Positions 12,323-20,832 of a stretch of 64,000 nt of DNA are shown piece by piece. The notes under the pieces are model-generated. The model did not search any database, was not told the DNA's origin, and was given only the letters and a program-made list of their open reading frames with translations. The stretch covers positions 577,016-641,015 of the forward strand of contig NZ_NMUQ01000002.1 of assembly GCF_002233675.1 (NCBI RefSeq), in the 5' to 3' direction. Within the stretch, counting starts at the first letter, position 1. Every line of letters begins with the position of its first letter. Made by a program: the position numbers and the translations under genes. Origin of the DNA: Paenibacillus herberti (GTDB lineage Bacteria; Bacillota; Bacilli; Paenibacillales; Paenibacillaceae).

Positions 12323-14566
12323 TCAGTCCGCTTCTGCGCCGCCGCCTTGGCCGCGCTTGCGGTATTGACCTGGGGTCAAGCCCGTTTCCTTCTTGAACTT
12401 GCGGATGAAGTTCGGCGCATCCAGGTATCCGACACGCGGGATGATGTCCTTGATTGGATCATTCGTTTCATCCAGCAGCCGCTTAACCTCCTCCACTCTT
12501 AGCTGCCAGACATAAGGAGTAAAGTTCTGTCCGGTTTTTTCCTTGAAGGAGCGGCTAAAGTAAGAGGGAGAGATACTGTGCTCGTCAGCGACGGATTCCA
12601 GGCTCAGTGAATGATCGGCATAATGGGCGTGGATATAGGCCAGCGCACGGTCAAGCAACGAGCGCTCCTCTGTCTGCGCCCTTGACTCTGCCTCGGAGCA
12701 AATGCGATAGGCCAGTGTCAAAAGCGGCTCCTCCAGCACCTTCATGGAATGGAAGGAAGATGGCGAAGGAATGTCGCTGGTCAACACGCCAAGTTCTGAA
12801 GCAGACTTCAGCATCGTATTCAACACATCGAAGTACATCGCCCGCGCAAGCGGCAGCGAGGCACCGCCAGCCCGGATGAAGCTCAGACATTCCGTAATGG
12901 TAGGAGCCGCTACCTCGTAGCTGCCCTGCTTGAGCGCTTGAGCCAACTTCAGTAACAGACCGGTTGGCAGCCAGTTCGCCTTCTCCCTGCTTTCGGAAAT
13001 GGCGTCGAATCGACTAACGGTCACGGGACCTAGTATATGTCGGGATTCGTAAGCGGATAGAGCTTCGATATAGGACTGGCTCAGCTGAAGCGGGCTCTCG
13101 TACAAGCGGCCTACGCCGATGGAAGGATTGGACAGTCCAGCCCCTTCGGACAGCCGCTGCACTTCATTCAATGTCGCTTGCAACGAATCGTTGCCGTTCG
13201 AGTCTGGGTTCACCGTAAAACCGACGATGAAGGCCATACGCCGCGGCTCCGGTAGCTCTACGCCATATACGATGGCGCCGGCCTCGGGGATGTTCAGCTC
13301 CTGCAGCCCGGCATAAACGGCCGGATCTACCAGTTGCTCATCCTCCCAGCCAAACACAAGAACGGCATAACGCTCGCGATCGAAGCTCATGTGGAGCGCT
13401 CGCAGCAGCTCTGGCGAGAGAATCCCAGGTCCGCTGTTCTTGAGCAGCATAAGTAGAAAATGGTTCCTAGCATACGGCTCCTGCAGGTCGGCCATCTGGC
13501 TGGAATGCTGAAGCACACTGCGAATCCGGCCTAATTCGTCCGGCTCCTTGGCGGCAGCCCCTGGCCCCTTGTTCTGGGAGCTCGCGAATGCAGCCAGTTC
13601 CCAGATCGGTCCGTATAAGCGACGGGCGAGCAGCAAGGCAAGTCCCGCTCCCGCAGCAGCAATCGTGCCGAGGATGAGGATCATGATGCTGCGGAGCTTT
13701 ACGACGCTGGAAAAGAACTGGTTGCTCGGCATGGCGGTTACGTATGTCCAGCCGTTCTGCTCGGATTTAACCGACACCACGGAATGCGTCGTTTTGTTCA
13801 GCTCCAAGCTGTGGATGCCTTCCGGCTGACGGAACAAGCTGTCCACATCGGTTTTGCTCAGCGATTCGCCGCGTTGCGTTGAGGTAAGAACCTGTCCCTT
13901 GTCATCGAATACGTAGGTAAGTCCCTGATAGCTGCCCAAAATAGAAGAAATAAGGCCGTTAAACTGGGATTCCTCAATTAGATACATGACAGTTGCATGA
14001 GGATTCGGATTGTTAGGCGTGATAGGAACCATATACGCTAGCATCGATTGTTCCAAACCTATTTTGCGGCGGACCAGATCGGCCGGCCTCAGCGTCGGGA
14101 ACTGAACCTGGTTCAGCTCGTCTTCAATTTGGGCAGGATCCCAGTTCCGGAAAGCGTATCCATTATAGAAAACGCTTAATTCCGACATGCCAAGCGAAGA
14201 ATAGATTCGGTCGTATCCACGGAAAAAGAGGAACAGCTCACCGATCATCTCGCTTGTGGCCTTATATTGATCAAGCGCCTTTATACCCTCGCTGCTGAAA
14301 TAAGGATCATGCATCAAGTAGGAGGATAGTCGGGTGTCGTACGAAATTCGCGAGGCGATCGTTAGCAGGTCCCGCATCCGTGAATCAACGGTATTACGCG
14401 CCTGGGTGAGCTGATTAAAGTGCGCACGCTCGACCTCGCTGCGCAGATTGCTCGATGCGCTCTGTGAGATCGTACCTGCGAACAGCAGAAGCGGCACGAG
14501 CAATACGAGCAGATAAGAAAGAGCGTAGTTCAAAAATAGGCGTGATCTCAAGTAACTCTTGTTCAC
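12323..14566 (-). CDS. Membrane-bound AraC family sensor-regulator
   Basis: This 747-residue protein starts at GTG 14566 with GGGAGG 9 nt upstream. A first membrane helix (about 10-32) is followed by an extracellular sensor domain of about 250 residues, a second helix near 288-312 (IMILILGTIAAAGAGLALLLARRL) and a cytoplasmic linker. The C-terminus, about 640-740, holds two helix-turn-helix motifs of the AraC type, with LSLESVADEHSISPSYFSRSFKEKTG and VGYLDAPNFIRKFKKETGLTPGQYR. Proteins of this build act without a separate kinase: they sense a sugar outside and switch on nearby transporter genes. It lies between the transporter (convergent) and the fucosidase operon (divergent), so both are likely targets. 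Confidence 0.9.
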   Translation of the reverse strand: MNKSYLRSRLFLNYALSYLLVLLVPLLLFAGTISQSASSNLRSEVERAHFNQLTQARNTVDSRMRDLLTIASRISYDTRLSSYLMHDPYFSSEGIKALDQYKATSEMIGELFLFFRGYDRIYSSLGMSELSVFYNGYAFRNWDPAQIEDELNQVQFPTLRPADLVRRKIGLEQSMLAYMVPITPNNPNPHATVMYLIEESQFNGLISSILGSYQGLTYVFDDKGQVLTSTQRGESLSKTDVDSLFRQPEGIHSLELNKTTHSVVSVKSEQNGWTYVTAMPSNQFFSSVVKLRSIMILILGTIAAAGAGLALLLARRLYGPIWELAAFASSQNKGPGAAAKEPDELGRIRSVLQHSSQMADLQEPYARNHFLLMLLKNSGPGILSPELLRALHMSFDRERYAVLVFGWEDEQLVDPAVYAGLQELNIPEAGAIVYGVELPEPRRMAFIVGFTVNPDSNGNDSLQATLNEVQRLSEGAGLSNPSIGVGRLYESPLQLSQSYIEALSAYESRHILGPVTVSRFDAISESREKANWLPTGLLLKLAQALKQGSYEVAAPTITECLSFIRAGGASLPLARAMYFDVLNTMLKSASELGVLTSDIPSPSSFHSMKVLEEPLLTLAYRICSEAESRAQTEERSLLDRALAYIHAHYADHSLSLESVADEHSISPSYFSRSFKEKTGQNFTPYVWQLRVEEVKRLLDETNDPIKDIIPRVGYLDAPNFIRKFKKETGLTPGQYRKRGQGGGAEAD

Positions 14567-14744
14567 TGCCAGACCTCCCTAAAATAAGCCAAACTTTTTT
14601 CGTCGACCTATCTTTTTCTCTATGTTATTTACCTAACAGCCTAACAAACATAAACTAATTGTATACATTCATGATAACAGAGCGCATAGACAAAATGGAA
14701 TCAGGGCTTGCGATAATCGCTGTCCTGTGAGAGGAGATCGAGTC

Positions 14745-16190
14745 ATGAGTAAGGAGAATCAAATCGATCCGGCCGAATCGGAGTTGGCTGCAAACGCCAC
14801 AGAAACAGCAGCCGTCACTCTAGAAGACGACGTTGTCCACCAGGGCGTCCACAATTACACCGAAGAAAAAGACTATGTATGGCCGGAAGAGCCGCTGCTG
14901 AGGGAACGTCTGGATTGGTTCAGCGACCAGAAGCTCGGACTCATGATGCACTGGGGCACCTACTCGCAGCTTGGCATCGTAGAATCCTGGGCATTGGACG
15001 ATGTGGATGAGGAATGGTCCCGCGAAAGCGTGGACTGGACCAAAGATTCCGAGCGCATCAGACGCGAAGTATACGGGCTGAACCGTACCTTTAATCCGCT
15101 TCGCTTCCAGCCTGAGCTGTGGGCCGATCTGGCTGCAGACAATGGCTTCCGTTACTTGACGTTTACAACCAAACATCATGACGGCTTCTGCATGTGGGAT
15201 ACCAAAACGACCGAATATTCCGTAACTGGAAAAGACACGCCGTTCCACACCCATCCGTATGCGGATGTTTGTCGCCAGCTGTTCGACGCCTTCCGTGCCC
15301 GCGGCGTGGCGATTAGCGCCTATTTCTCTAAGGCTGACTGGCATACACCATACTACTGGTCGCCTGACATGCCGCATACCGAAACGAAGCGTGGCCCTTC
15401 CTACGATCCAGCTAAGTATCCTTGGCTATGGGAAAAGTTTGTCCAATTCACCCATGAGCAAATCATGGAGCTGATGACAAATTACGGCCGCATCGACATG
15501 CTCTGGCTGGATGCTGGATGGGTCGGCCCGCGCAGCGGCCAGGACATTCGCCTCGGCGAAGTTGTCGAGAAGGCTCGTCTGATCCAGCCTTGGCTGCTCT
15601 CGGCAGACCGCACGATTGGCGGAGCCTACGAGAATCTGGTCACTCCGGAACAGACCCTGCCGAAGGACCCGTTGTTTATTCCATGGGAAAGCAATATTAC
15701 GATGGGAACCGCCTTCAGCTTCCGTTTTGAGGACGACTACAAATCGCTGCGCCAGCTCATTCATCTGCTCGTTGAGATTGTAGCTAAAGGCGGCAATCTT
15801 GCGCTTAATGTAGCGCCGCAACCTGATGGACGCTTGCCAAAAACAGCCATTCAGCGCATGAAAGGCATTGGCGCTTGGCTGAAGGACAACGGCGATGCTA
15901 TTTATGGTACACGCCCTATCGCTCCTTACCAGTCGGGCAAGCTGAACTTTACTTCCAAAGGAAACGACGTATTCGCCATCCGGTTGTATGCGGAACGTGA
16001 GACTATGGAGCAGCAGTTGGAGCTGCCGCTGGAAGGTCACTTCTCCAGCGCCGAGCTGCTTGGTTTCGGTGAGGCAGCCGGTACAGCACTGGAGCTTGCG
16101 AAGACCGCTCAAGGCTGGTCTGTGAAGCTTCCAGAGTCGCTGCGCGCTGGAGAAACGCCAATCGCACTAGCCATTCGCCTGACCCGATGA
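14745..16190 (+). CDS. Alpha-L-fucosidase, glycoside hydrolase family 29
   Basis: The ATG at 14745 follows GAGAGGAGAT; 481 residues. No signal peptide is present, so the enzyme should work in the cytoplasm on imported sugars. GH29 signatures are KLGLMMHWGTYS, the YLTFTTKHHDGFCMWD block, and GRIDMLWLDAGW, in which Asp256 is the expected nucleophile. GGNLALNVAPQPDGRLP closes the barrel, followed by a small beta-sandwich. The acid/base residue is not conserved by motif in this family and was not assigned. It is the first gene of an operon with the isomerase/epimerase (12-nt gap) and the GH18 gene (4-nt overlap), divergent from the AraC sensor. Linkage specificity cannot be judged from sequence. 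Confidence 0.93.
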   Translation: MSKENQIDPAESELAANATETAAVTLEDDVVHQGVHNYTEEKDYVWPEEPLLRERLDWFSDQKLGLMMHWGTYSQLGIVESWALDDVDEEWSRESVDWTKDSERIRREVYGLNRTFNPLRFQPELWADLAADNGFRYLTFTTKHHDGFCMWDTKTTEYSVTGKDTPFHTHPYADVCRQLFDAFRARGVAISAYFSKADWHTPYYWSPDMPHTETKRGPSYDPAKYPWLWEKFVQFTHEQIMELMTNYGRIDMLWLDAGWVGPRSGQDIRLGEVVEKARLIQPWLLSADRTIGGAYENLVTPEQTLPKDPLFIPWESNITMGTAFSFRFEDDYKSLRQLIHLLVEIVAKGGNLALNVAPQPDGRLPKTAIQRMKGIGAWLKDNGDAIYGTRPIAPYQSGKLNFTSKGNDVFAIRLYAERETMEQQLELPLEGHFSSAELLGFGEAAGTALELAKTAQGWSVKLPESLRAGETPIALAIRLTR

Positions 16191-16202
16191 GGAGGAGACA
16201 GA

Positions 16203-17081
16203 ATGAAGCTTGGATTAAGCACCTATAGCCTGCTGAACGCCCTCAAAGCGGGCCAAATGACCGTGCTGGATGCAATCGACTGGATCGCGGACAACGGCGG
16301 AGAGCATATGGAAATGGTTCCCTACGGTTATACGCTTATCGATAACCTTGAGCTCGCAGACGCGGTCCGCGAGCGGGCTCGCGAGCGTGGCATCGATCTG
16401 TCCAACTACTGTTTACCCGCCAACTTTGTACAGGAGACGCCAGAAGCTTTTGACGCTGAAGTTGCCAGACTGAAGGGGCATGTGGATCTATGTGCTCGCC
16501 TCGGCGTCCGTCATATGCGTCATGACGTAACGGCTTTTACGATTCCTCAGGAACAGATGAGCATCGACTGGTTCGACGATCATTTTGCAGAGATGGTTGA
16601 GGGCTCACGCCAAATCGCCGACTACGCCGCTCCGCTTGGCATTACGACGACGATCGAGAACCACGGCTTCAGCGCTCAATCGAGCGACCGCGTACAGCGT
16701 ATTCTGCGTGCCGTGGACCGATCCAATTTCCGCACAACGCTTGATGTTGGCAACTTCCTTTGCGTGGATGAGGACCCTATTGTGGGGGTTATGAACAACC
16801 TGAAGTATGCTTCTCTTGTACACTTCAAAGATTTCTATATTCGACCTTATGATCAAAACCCTGGGGGCGGCTACTGGTTCCGCAGCTCGCACGGGAACTA
16901 CATGCGCGGCGCAATTGTCGGCCACGGCGACCTGCCGATTCGCAAGCTGATCCGACTGATCAAGGAATCCGGCTTCGACGGGTATATCACGGTTGAATTT
17001 GAAGGCATGGAAGAATGCCGCGAAGCCTCGCGCATCGCGATGGACAACGTTCGACGGTTCTGGGAGGAATGTGAAGGATGA
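16203..17081 (+). CDS. Sugar phosphate isomerase/epimerase, xylose isomerase-like TIM barrel
   Basis: The ATG at 16203 is preceded by GAGGAGGAGA; 292 residues. The fold is indicated by an N-terminal KLGLSTYSL strand, ITTTIENHG (metal-binding Glu), TLDVGNFLC with a metal-binding Asp, LVHFKDFYIRP (His-x-Lys-Asp) and GYITVEFEG with a final Glu. These fit the divalent-metal site of AP-endonuclease-2 type TIM barrels such as IolE/IolI or hydroxypyruvate and tagatose epimerases. The substrate is unknown. Its position between a fucosidase and a GH18 enzyme, overlapping the latter by ATGA, suggests it works on a monosaccharide released by them. Confidence 0.88.
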   Translation: MKLGLSTYSLLNALKAGQMTVLDAIDWIADNGGEHMEMVPYGYTLIDNLELADAVRERARERGIDLSNYCLPANFVQETPEAFDAEVARLKGHVDLCARLGVRHMRHDVTAFTIPQEQMSIDWFDDHFAEMVEGSRQIADYAAPLGITTTIENHGFSAQSSDRVQRILRAVDRSNFRTTLDVGNFLCVDEDPIVGVMNNLKYASLVHFKDFYIRPYDQNPGGGYWFRSSHGNYMRGAIVGHGDLPIRKLIRLIKESGFDGYITVEFEGMEECREASRIAMDNVRRFWEECEG

Positions 17082-18109
17082 GTTATATTCGTGCGGGTTA
17101 TGTAAACGACGTTCATCTTCCGCTAATGACAGAGGGCGATCTACAGCAATTGACGCATCTTAACCTGGCGTTCGGCCATGTGCTTGAGGACGAGATTGTC
17201 ATCTCGCATCTGAAGCATATCGATGTGCTGCGTCGAATTCGGGGCCAGTATCCCGAGCTGAAACTAATTCTGTCCGTCGGCGGCTGGAGCGCAGGCGGTT
17301 TCTCCGAGGCTGCTTCCACCGCAGAGGGCCGTTCCAAAATGGCCGCCTCGGCACTGCGCGCGCTAGAGGAGCTGCCGCTGGATGGCATCGACCTGGACTG
17401 GGAATATCCAAGTTATGGCGTGGCTGGCATCGCTAGCAGCAAGGCTGACAAACAGAACTTCACCCTGCTGCTGCGAGAGCTGCGCGAAGCTTTGGATCGT
17501 AAAGGCAAGGAAACCGCTCAGCACTATTTGCTGACCATCGCTGCAGGAGCGGACCAGTACTACCTGGACGGCACCGAGATGGATCAAGTGCATCCGCTGC
17601 TTGATTTCATCCAGCTGATGACCTACGACATGAGGGGCGGCTTCCAGGTGCTTACCGGCCATCATACAAATCTGTATACGCCGTCAGGCGACCTGTTCCG
17701 GATCAGTGCCGATGCTTCCGTTCGATTGTTCGCAGGAGCAGGTGTGCCGCTGTCCAAAATCGTGCTCGGAGCCGCATTTTACTCTCGTCTGTGGACCGGA
17801 GTTCCCGATCGCGACAACGGCCTGCACCAAATGGCCGCTTCTACCGGCGGTTACGGCCCGAACTACACGGAGCTTGCCGAGAACTATATCAATGTCCAAG
17901 GCTATCGTCGCCACTGGGATGAAGAGGCTCAAGCACCGTATTTGTTCAACGGCGAGACGTTCATTTCCTATGAGGATGAACAATCCATTGAAGCGAAATG
18001 CGCGTATATCCGCGAACACGCTCTTGGTGGACTCATGTTCTGGGAATACGGTCTCGATCGTACAGGCAATCTGATTGCCGCTATGACTAAGGGTTTGCGG
18101 GACAATTAA
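17078..18109 (+). CDS. Cytoplasmic glycoside hydrolase family 18 enzyme
   Basis: The start ATGA overlaps the stop of the preceding gene by 4 nt, which indicates translational coupling. The 343-residue protein has the GH18 barrel motifs LILSVGGWSAGGFSE and LDGIDLDWEYPSYG, where Asp102, Asp105, Asp107 and the catalytic acid Glu109 are all present; LMTYDMRGGF and GLMFWEYGLD are further barrel strands. There is no signal peptide, no LysM and no carbohydrate-binding module, so it is not a secreted chitinase. Cleavage of imported chitooligosaccharides or a diacetylchitobiose-type core is plausible, with the co-transcribed fucosidase removing fucose. The exact substrate is inferred. Confidence 0.9.
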   Translation: MSYIRAGYVNDVHLPLMTEGDLQQLTHLNLAFGHVLEDEIVISHLKHIDVLRRIRGQYPELKLILSVGGWSAGGFSEAASTAEGRSKMAASALRALEELPLDGIDLDWEYPSYGVAGIASSKADKQNFTLLLRELREALDRKGKETAQHYLLTIAAGADQYYLDGTEMDQVHPLLDFIQLMTYDMRGGFQVLTGHHTNLYTPSGDLFRISADASVRLFAGAGVPLSKIVLGAAFYSRLWTGVPDRDNGLHQMAASTGGYGPNYTELAENYINVQGYRRHWDEEAQAPYLFNGETFISYEDEQSIEAKCAYIREHALGGLMFWEYGLDRTGNLIAAMTKGLRDN

Positions 18110-18174
18110 TAAGCTGGACTTAGAGATTTAACGGCGACACTTGCTCGTTTCTCTAGCTCAACTTATATAAAACG

Positions 18175-18223
18175 AAACCCGGCTCGTAACAACCGCTGCC
18201 ATCGGTTGTTACGAGCCGGGTTT
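18175..18223 (+). terminator. Strong terminator of the fucosidase operon
   Basis: A perfect 21-bp stem (18175-18195 with 18203-18223) around a CTGCCAT loop, ending in a T-run. Confidence 0.93.
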
Positions 18224-18264
18224 TTATGCTTCTTTCATCTATCACGTTTGATGCAACTAGACTC

Positions 18265-18345
18265 CCGAAGCCGGGACACCGCTGACGCATCCAGATGCAT
18301 CTTCGCAAACATGAGAGCCGCTCTGGTCACCGTAACACCAATGAA
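18265..18345 (-). repeat. Degenerate copies of the 3' end of the leucine dehydrogenase gene
   Basis: Directly behind the dehydrogenase stop, the minus strand can be read as VTRAALMFAKMHLDA (about 18288-18341), which mirrors the gene's own ending ASRAALMFAKMRLDGA. A further stretch at 18265-18284 mirrors the codons for SGVPAS. They look like decayed tandem copies of the last 60 or so bases, or the scar of a lost paralogue. They have no start codon or ribosome binding site. Confidence 0.65.
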
Positions 18346-18358
18346 GCATCACATTGAC

Positions 18359-19438
18359 TCAAGCACCATCCAGACGCATCTTCGCGAACATTAGAGCAGC
18401 CCTGGAAGCTGGGACACCACTGTCTTCCGCCAGCTCGAGCACCTCCATCAGTGTATCGCCAACTGCATCGACGCTTTGCAGCAGCTCTTCGCGACCGCCT
18501 CCCTTCAGCTCCCCAGCTGTAACGATAATACCTCCTGCATTCACAATGAAGTCCGGCGCGTACAAAATATTCCGCTCCTCCACCAGTTCCCCATGCCTTT
18601 CCATACACAGCTGATTATTCGCTGCTCCTGCAATGATGGAACACTTCAGCTTCGGAATGGTACGGTCATCCAAAATCCCACCAGCCGCACACGGGGCAAA
18701 AATATCACAGGACGTGCTGTACACACGATCCCCACGAACCCTCCTGGCGCCATAAAGCCGAATTGCGTCCGCCTCCGCTTTCGGATTCAGATCCGATACG
18801 AGGATACGCGCTCCATCCTCATACAAATACCGGCATAATCGCCGCCCGACCTTGCCCAGCCCTTGTACAAGCACCTTCAGATCATATAAAGTCGGCAAAT
18901 TATGCTTTTTCTTCACGGCAGCTCGCATCCCCTTGTATACCCCGTAAGCTGTCATCTCTGCCGTAAAATCATCCGCAGCCATCAAGCTGCCCGTCGTGTC
19001 TGTCACATGCTCGGTTTGCGTGCGGATCGCATCCATATCCAGAACCATCGTCCCCAGATCCAGCCCCGTTATATAACGACCTCCAAGCCCTTCGATCCCT
19101 CTTCCCAGCGCCTGAAACAGACGGATTCTGGACTCTCCGATGCTGCTGTTTGAGCTTCGAGCCGCCTCTTCCCCAGACTCACTCTGCCAAATAACCGCTT
19201 TTCCTCCACCATAGGGCAACCGGTAAGCAGCGTTTTTATAGGTCATTCCTTTGGCAAGGCGCATTGCATCCAGCACTGCCTCCTCTTCAGAGGCATAACT
19301 CTTCATTCGGCAGCCACCGAGTGCCGGTCCGAGCCGCGTGTTATGCAGCACAATAAATGCTTTGAGGCCCGTGTCTGCGTCATGGCATAGCGTTACCTGC
19401 TCATAATCACCCTTAATTATTTCCCGGAAAATATTCAT
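18359..19438 (-). CDS. Leucine dehydrogenase family amino acid dehydrogenase
   Basis: The ATG at 19438 has GGAGGGG 7 nt upstream; 359 residues, the usual size for leucine/phenylalanine/valine dehydrogenases. The glycine-rich substrate site LGPALGGCRM, the two lysine segments GMTYKNAAYRLPYGGGKAV, the catalytic-region Asp in AADDFTAEM, and the nucleotide-binding VLVQGLGKVGRRLCRYLYEDGARILVSD are all present. The enzyme interconverts branched-chain amino acids and their 2-oxo acids with NAD, as in supply of branched-chain fatty acid precursors, and is often active in sporulating cells. It appears to be a single-gene unit facing the convergent fucosidase operon. Fragments of its 3' end lie downstream. 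Confidence 0.92.
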   Translation of the reverse strand: MNIFREIIKGDYEQVTLCHDADTGLKAFIVLHNTRLGPALGGCRMKSYASEEEAVLDAMRLAKGMTYKNAAYRLPYGGGKAVIWQSESGEEAARSSNSSIGESRIRLFQALGRGIEGLGGRYITGLDLGTMVLDMDAIRTQTEHVTDTTGSLMAADDFTAEMTAYGVYKGMRAAVKKKHNLPTLYDLKVLVQGLGKVGRRLCRYLYEDGARILVSDLNPKAEADAIRLYGARRVRGDRVYSTSCDIFAPCAAGGILDDRTIPKLKCSIIAGAANNQLCMERHGELVEERNILYAPDFIVNAGGIIVTAGELKGGGREELLQSVDAVGDTLMEVLELAEDSGVPASRAALMFAKMRLDGA

Positions 19439-19587
19439 ACCGAGCCCCTCCCTGCTCCATAGCCGACTACATTTTATGCAAGTGACCGCCCCCGATATGC
19501 GGACCGGCAGGAAGACTATTATGCAGCACCTAGCTTGACTGGACTGGGCTCTTAACTAAAATCAGCATCTGCACATTTATGTCATCC

Positions 19588-19620
19588 GCCCAAACAACTG
19601 GGTCAGCTGCCCCGTATGAT
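19588..19620 (+). promoter_or_regulatory. Candidate sporulation promoter of a YjcZ-like gene
   Basis: GCCCAAACA, a 16-nt spacer and CGTATGAT lie 33-65 nt upstream of the ATG at 19653. The same two blocks with the same spacer occur before the paralogue at 20578, while the bases between differ. CGTATGAT is one base from the SigE/SigK pattern CATANNNT. Confidence 0.5.
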
Positions 19621-19652
19621 AGGGCATACCACAAGAAAGGGGATTTGACACC

Positions 19653-19856
19653 ATGTCTTACGGAGTTAACGGAGCAGTTGGAGGTGTCGGCGCAGGTTGC
19701 GGCGGCGGCGTTGGAGGTTACGGTAACGGTTATGGTAATGGTAATGGATGCGGCAATGGTTGCGGCGGCGGTGGCGGTTGGGGCGGTTCGACTACAGGAG
19801 CGATACTGGTTCTCTTCATTTTGCTGGTAATCATCAGCCGCGCGTTCCTTTACTAG
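19653..19856 (+). CDS. YjcZ-like tiny glycine-rich spore membrane protein
   Basis: The ATG follows AAAGGGGATTTGACACC, a leader shared with the genes at 20578 and 20833. The 67-residue product has a glycine/asparagine/tyrosine-rich first part with four cysteines and ends in the membrane segment TGAILVLFILLVIISRAFLY. This ending is characteristic of the YjcZ family of tiny Bacillales membrane proteins that are made late in sporulation. A strong terminator follows, so it is expressed alone. Function is unknown; the glycine-rich part resembles coat or cortex-associated structural peptides. Three relatives follow within 1.2 kb. Confidence 0.85.
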   Translation: MSYGVNGAVGGVGAGCGGGVGGYGNGYGNGNGCGNGCGGGGGWGGSTTGAILVLFILLVIISRAFLY

Positions 19857-19897
19857 ACCTTAACGGGATCAAAGTAATTGTATAGTTGAAGTAATGA

Positions 19898-19927
19898 AAT
19901 CCCCCGCAGCTGATGCTGCGGGGGATT
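19898..19927 (+). terminator. Terminator of the first YjcZ-like gene
   Basis: AATCCCCCGCAGC pairs perfectly with GCTGCGGGGGATT around TGAT, followed by CTTCTATTCT. Confidence 0.85.
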
Positions 19928-20030
19928 CTTCTATTCTACATAACCAAACACACATTTAGCCGCCCGTCCAAACCAATATTAGATCTATGGAATATCTTAT
20001 CTTATTCTACTAGAAAAGGAGATTTCAAAA

Positions 20031-20312
20031 ATGGCTAGAATCAACAACGTAAACTGTGTCGCTAATGGGGCGAACCTGGACGCACTGGTGCAAGAGTCAA
20101 ACGATTATCCGATTTATAACGGTGCAGGTGTAGAATCTGCCTACCAACCGTACAATTCCTATTACAACTCAGCAGGGCTAGACAATGCTCTAGATGCAGC
20201 AGACGTAGGTGCTCTCGGCAGATCGGCTTACAGAGGTAAAAAGACTTCCACCTCCGCTGTTGTCCTCGTACTTTTCATCCTGCTCGTCATCATTCTCAGC
20301 GTATTCTGGTAA
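20031..20312 (+). CDS. YjcZ-type tail-anchored small protein with an acidic head
   Basis: The ATG follows AAAAGGAGATTTCAAAA; 93 residues. The C-terminus TSAVVLVLFILLVIILSVFW is the same kind of membrane segment as in the YjcZ-like neighbours. The first 70 residues are different: no glycine repeats, but Asn-, Tyr- and Asp-containing sequence (YQPYNSYYNSAGLDNALDAA). It appears to be a family member in which the exposed domain has been replaced. Localisation to the spore or forespore membrane is inferred from the neighbours. Confidence 0.75.
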   Translation: MARINNVNCVANGANLDALVQESNDYPIYNGAGVESAYQPYNSYYNSAGLDNALDAADVGALGRSAYRGKKTSTSAVVLVLFILLVIILSVFW

Positions 20313-20336
20313 ATCGCTCTTACAGGTATCAAAAAC

Positions 20337-20380
20337 CGTACGTATGCGATTCCGGTTCCGACCGGCATCGCACACGTACG
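20337..20380 (-). terminator. Hairpin downstream of the 20031 gene
   Basis: CGTACGTATGCGAT pairs with ATCGCACACGTACG (one mismatch). The T-run follows only on the minus strand (GGTTTTTG), where no gene precedes it, so its role is unclear. Confidence 0.4.
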
Positions 20381-20429
20381 CCGTCAAACAACAACCTTGG
20401 ATATGTATGAATTCAAAAAGCTAAAGAGC

Positions 20430-20475
20430 AACGGCGGATCTGCCACTCAATACGAGGCCAGTCCGTCGTTTTTAT
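20430..20475 (+). terminator. Probable terminator of the 20031 gene
   Basis: AACGGCGGA pairs with TCCGTCGTT (one G-U pair) over a long loop, followed by TTTTA. Confidence 0.5.
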
Positions 20476-20513
20476 ACATGGAAAATGCCTATTTATGATG
20501 AATTGGCCTTCCT

Positions 20514-20546
20514 GCCCAAACACCACGTCCCCACCCAGCGTATGAT
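20514..20546 (+). promoter_or_regulatory. Candidate sporulation promoter of the 43-residue YjcZ gene
   Basis: GCCCAAACA, 16 nt and CGTATGAT, exactly as upstream of the gene at 19653 and at the same distance from the start codon (the first block begins about 64 nt before it). Conservation of both blocks with a divergent spacer supports a functional promoter. Confidence 0.5.
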
Positions 20547-20577
20547 GTCTTATCTCAAGCGAAAGGGGATTTGACAA

Positions 20578-20709
20578 ATGTCATACGGCGTTGGCGGCGT
20601 AGGAGCAGGTTGTGGCGGTGTCGGGTATGGTGGCGTCTGGACGAACACAGGAGCAATCCTTGTCCTGTTCATCCTGCTGGTTATCATCAGCCGGGCGTTC
20701 CTCTACTAG
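20578..20709 (+). CDS. YjcZ-like tiny spore membrane protein (43 residues)
   Basis: The ATG at 20578 follows AAAGGGGATTTGACA. The product begins MSYGVGGVGAGCGG and ends NTGAILVLFILLVIISRAFLY, differing from the 19653 product mainly by a shorter glycine-rich part with two instead of four cysteines. It is a paralogue in the same cluster and was probably produced by local duplication. Confidence 0.85.
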   Translation: MSYGVGGVGAGCGGVGYGGVWTNTGAILVLFILLVIISRAFLY

Positions 20710-20832
20710 TTCGCATGGAATGAAGATACAATCGGCCATTTAAAATAATGCGCCTCACGTATCTCATGCTCAACTTTCACAAAACAGGTTCTATTTAAGA
20801 TAACTCAATTTAACCAAAAAGGGGATTTGCAC

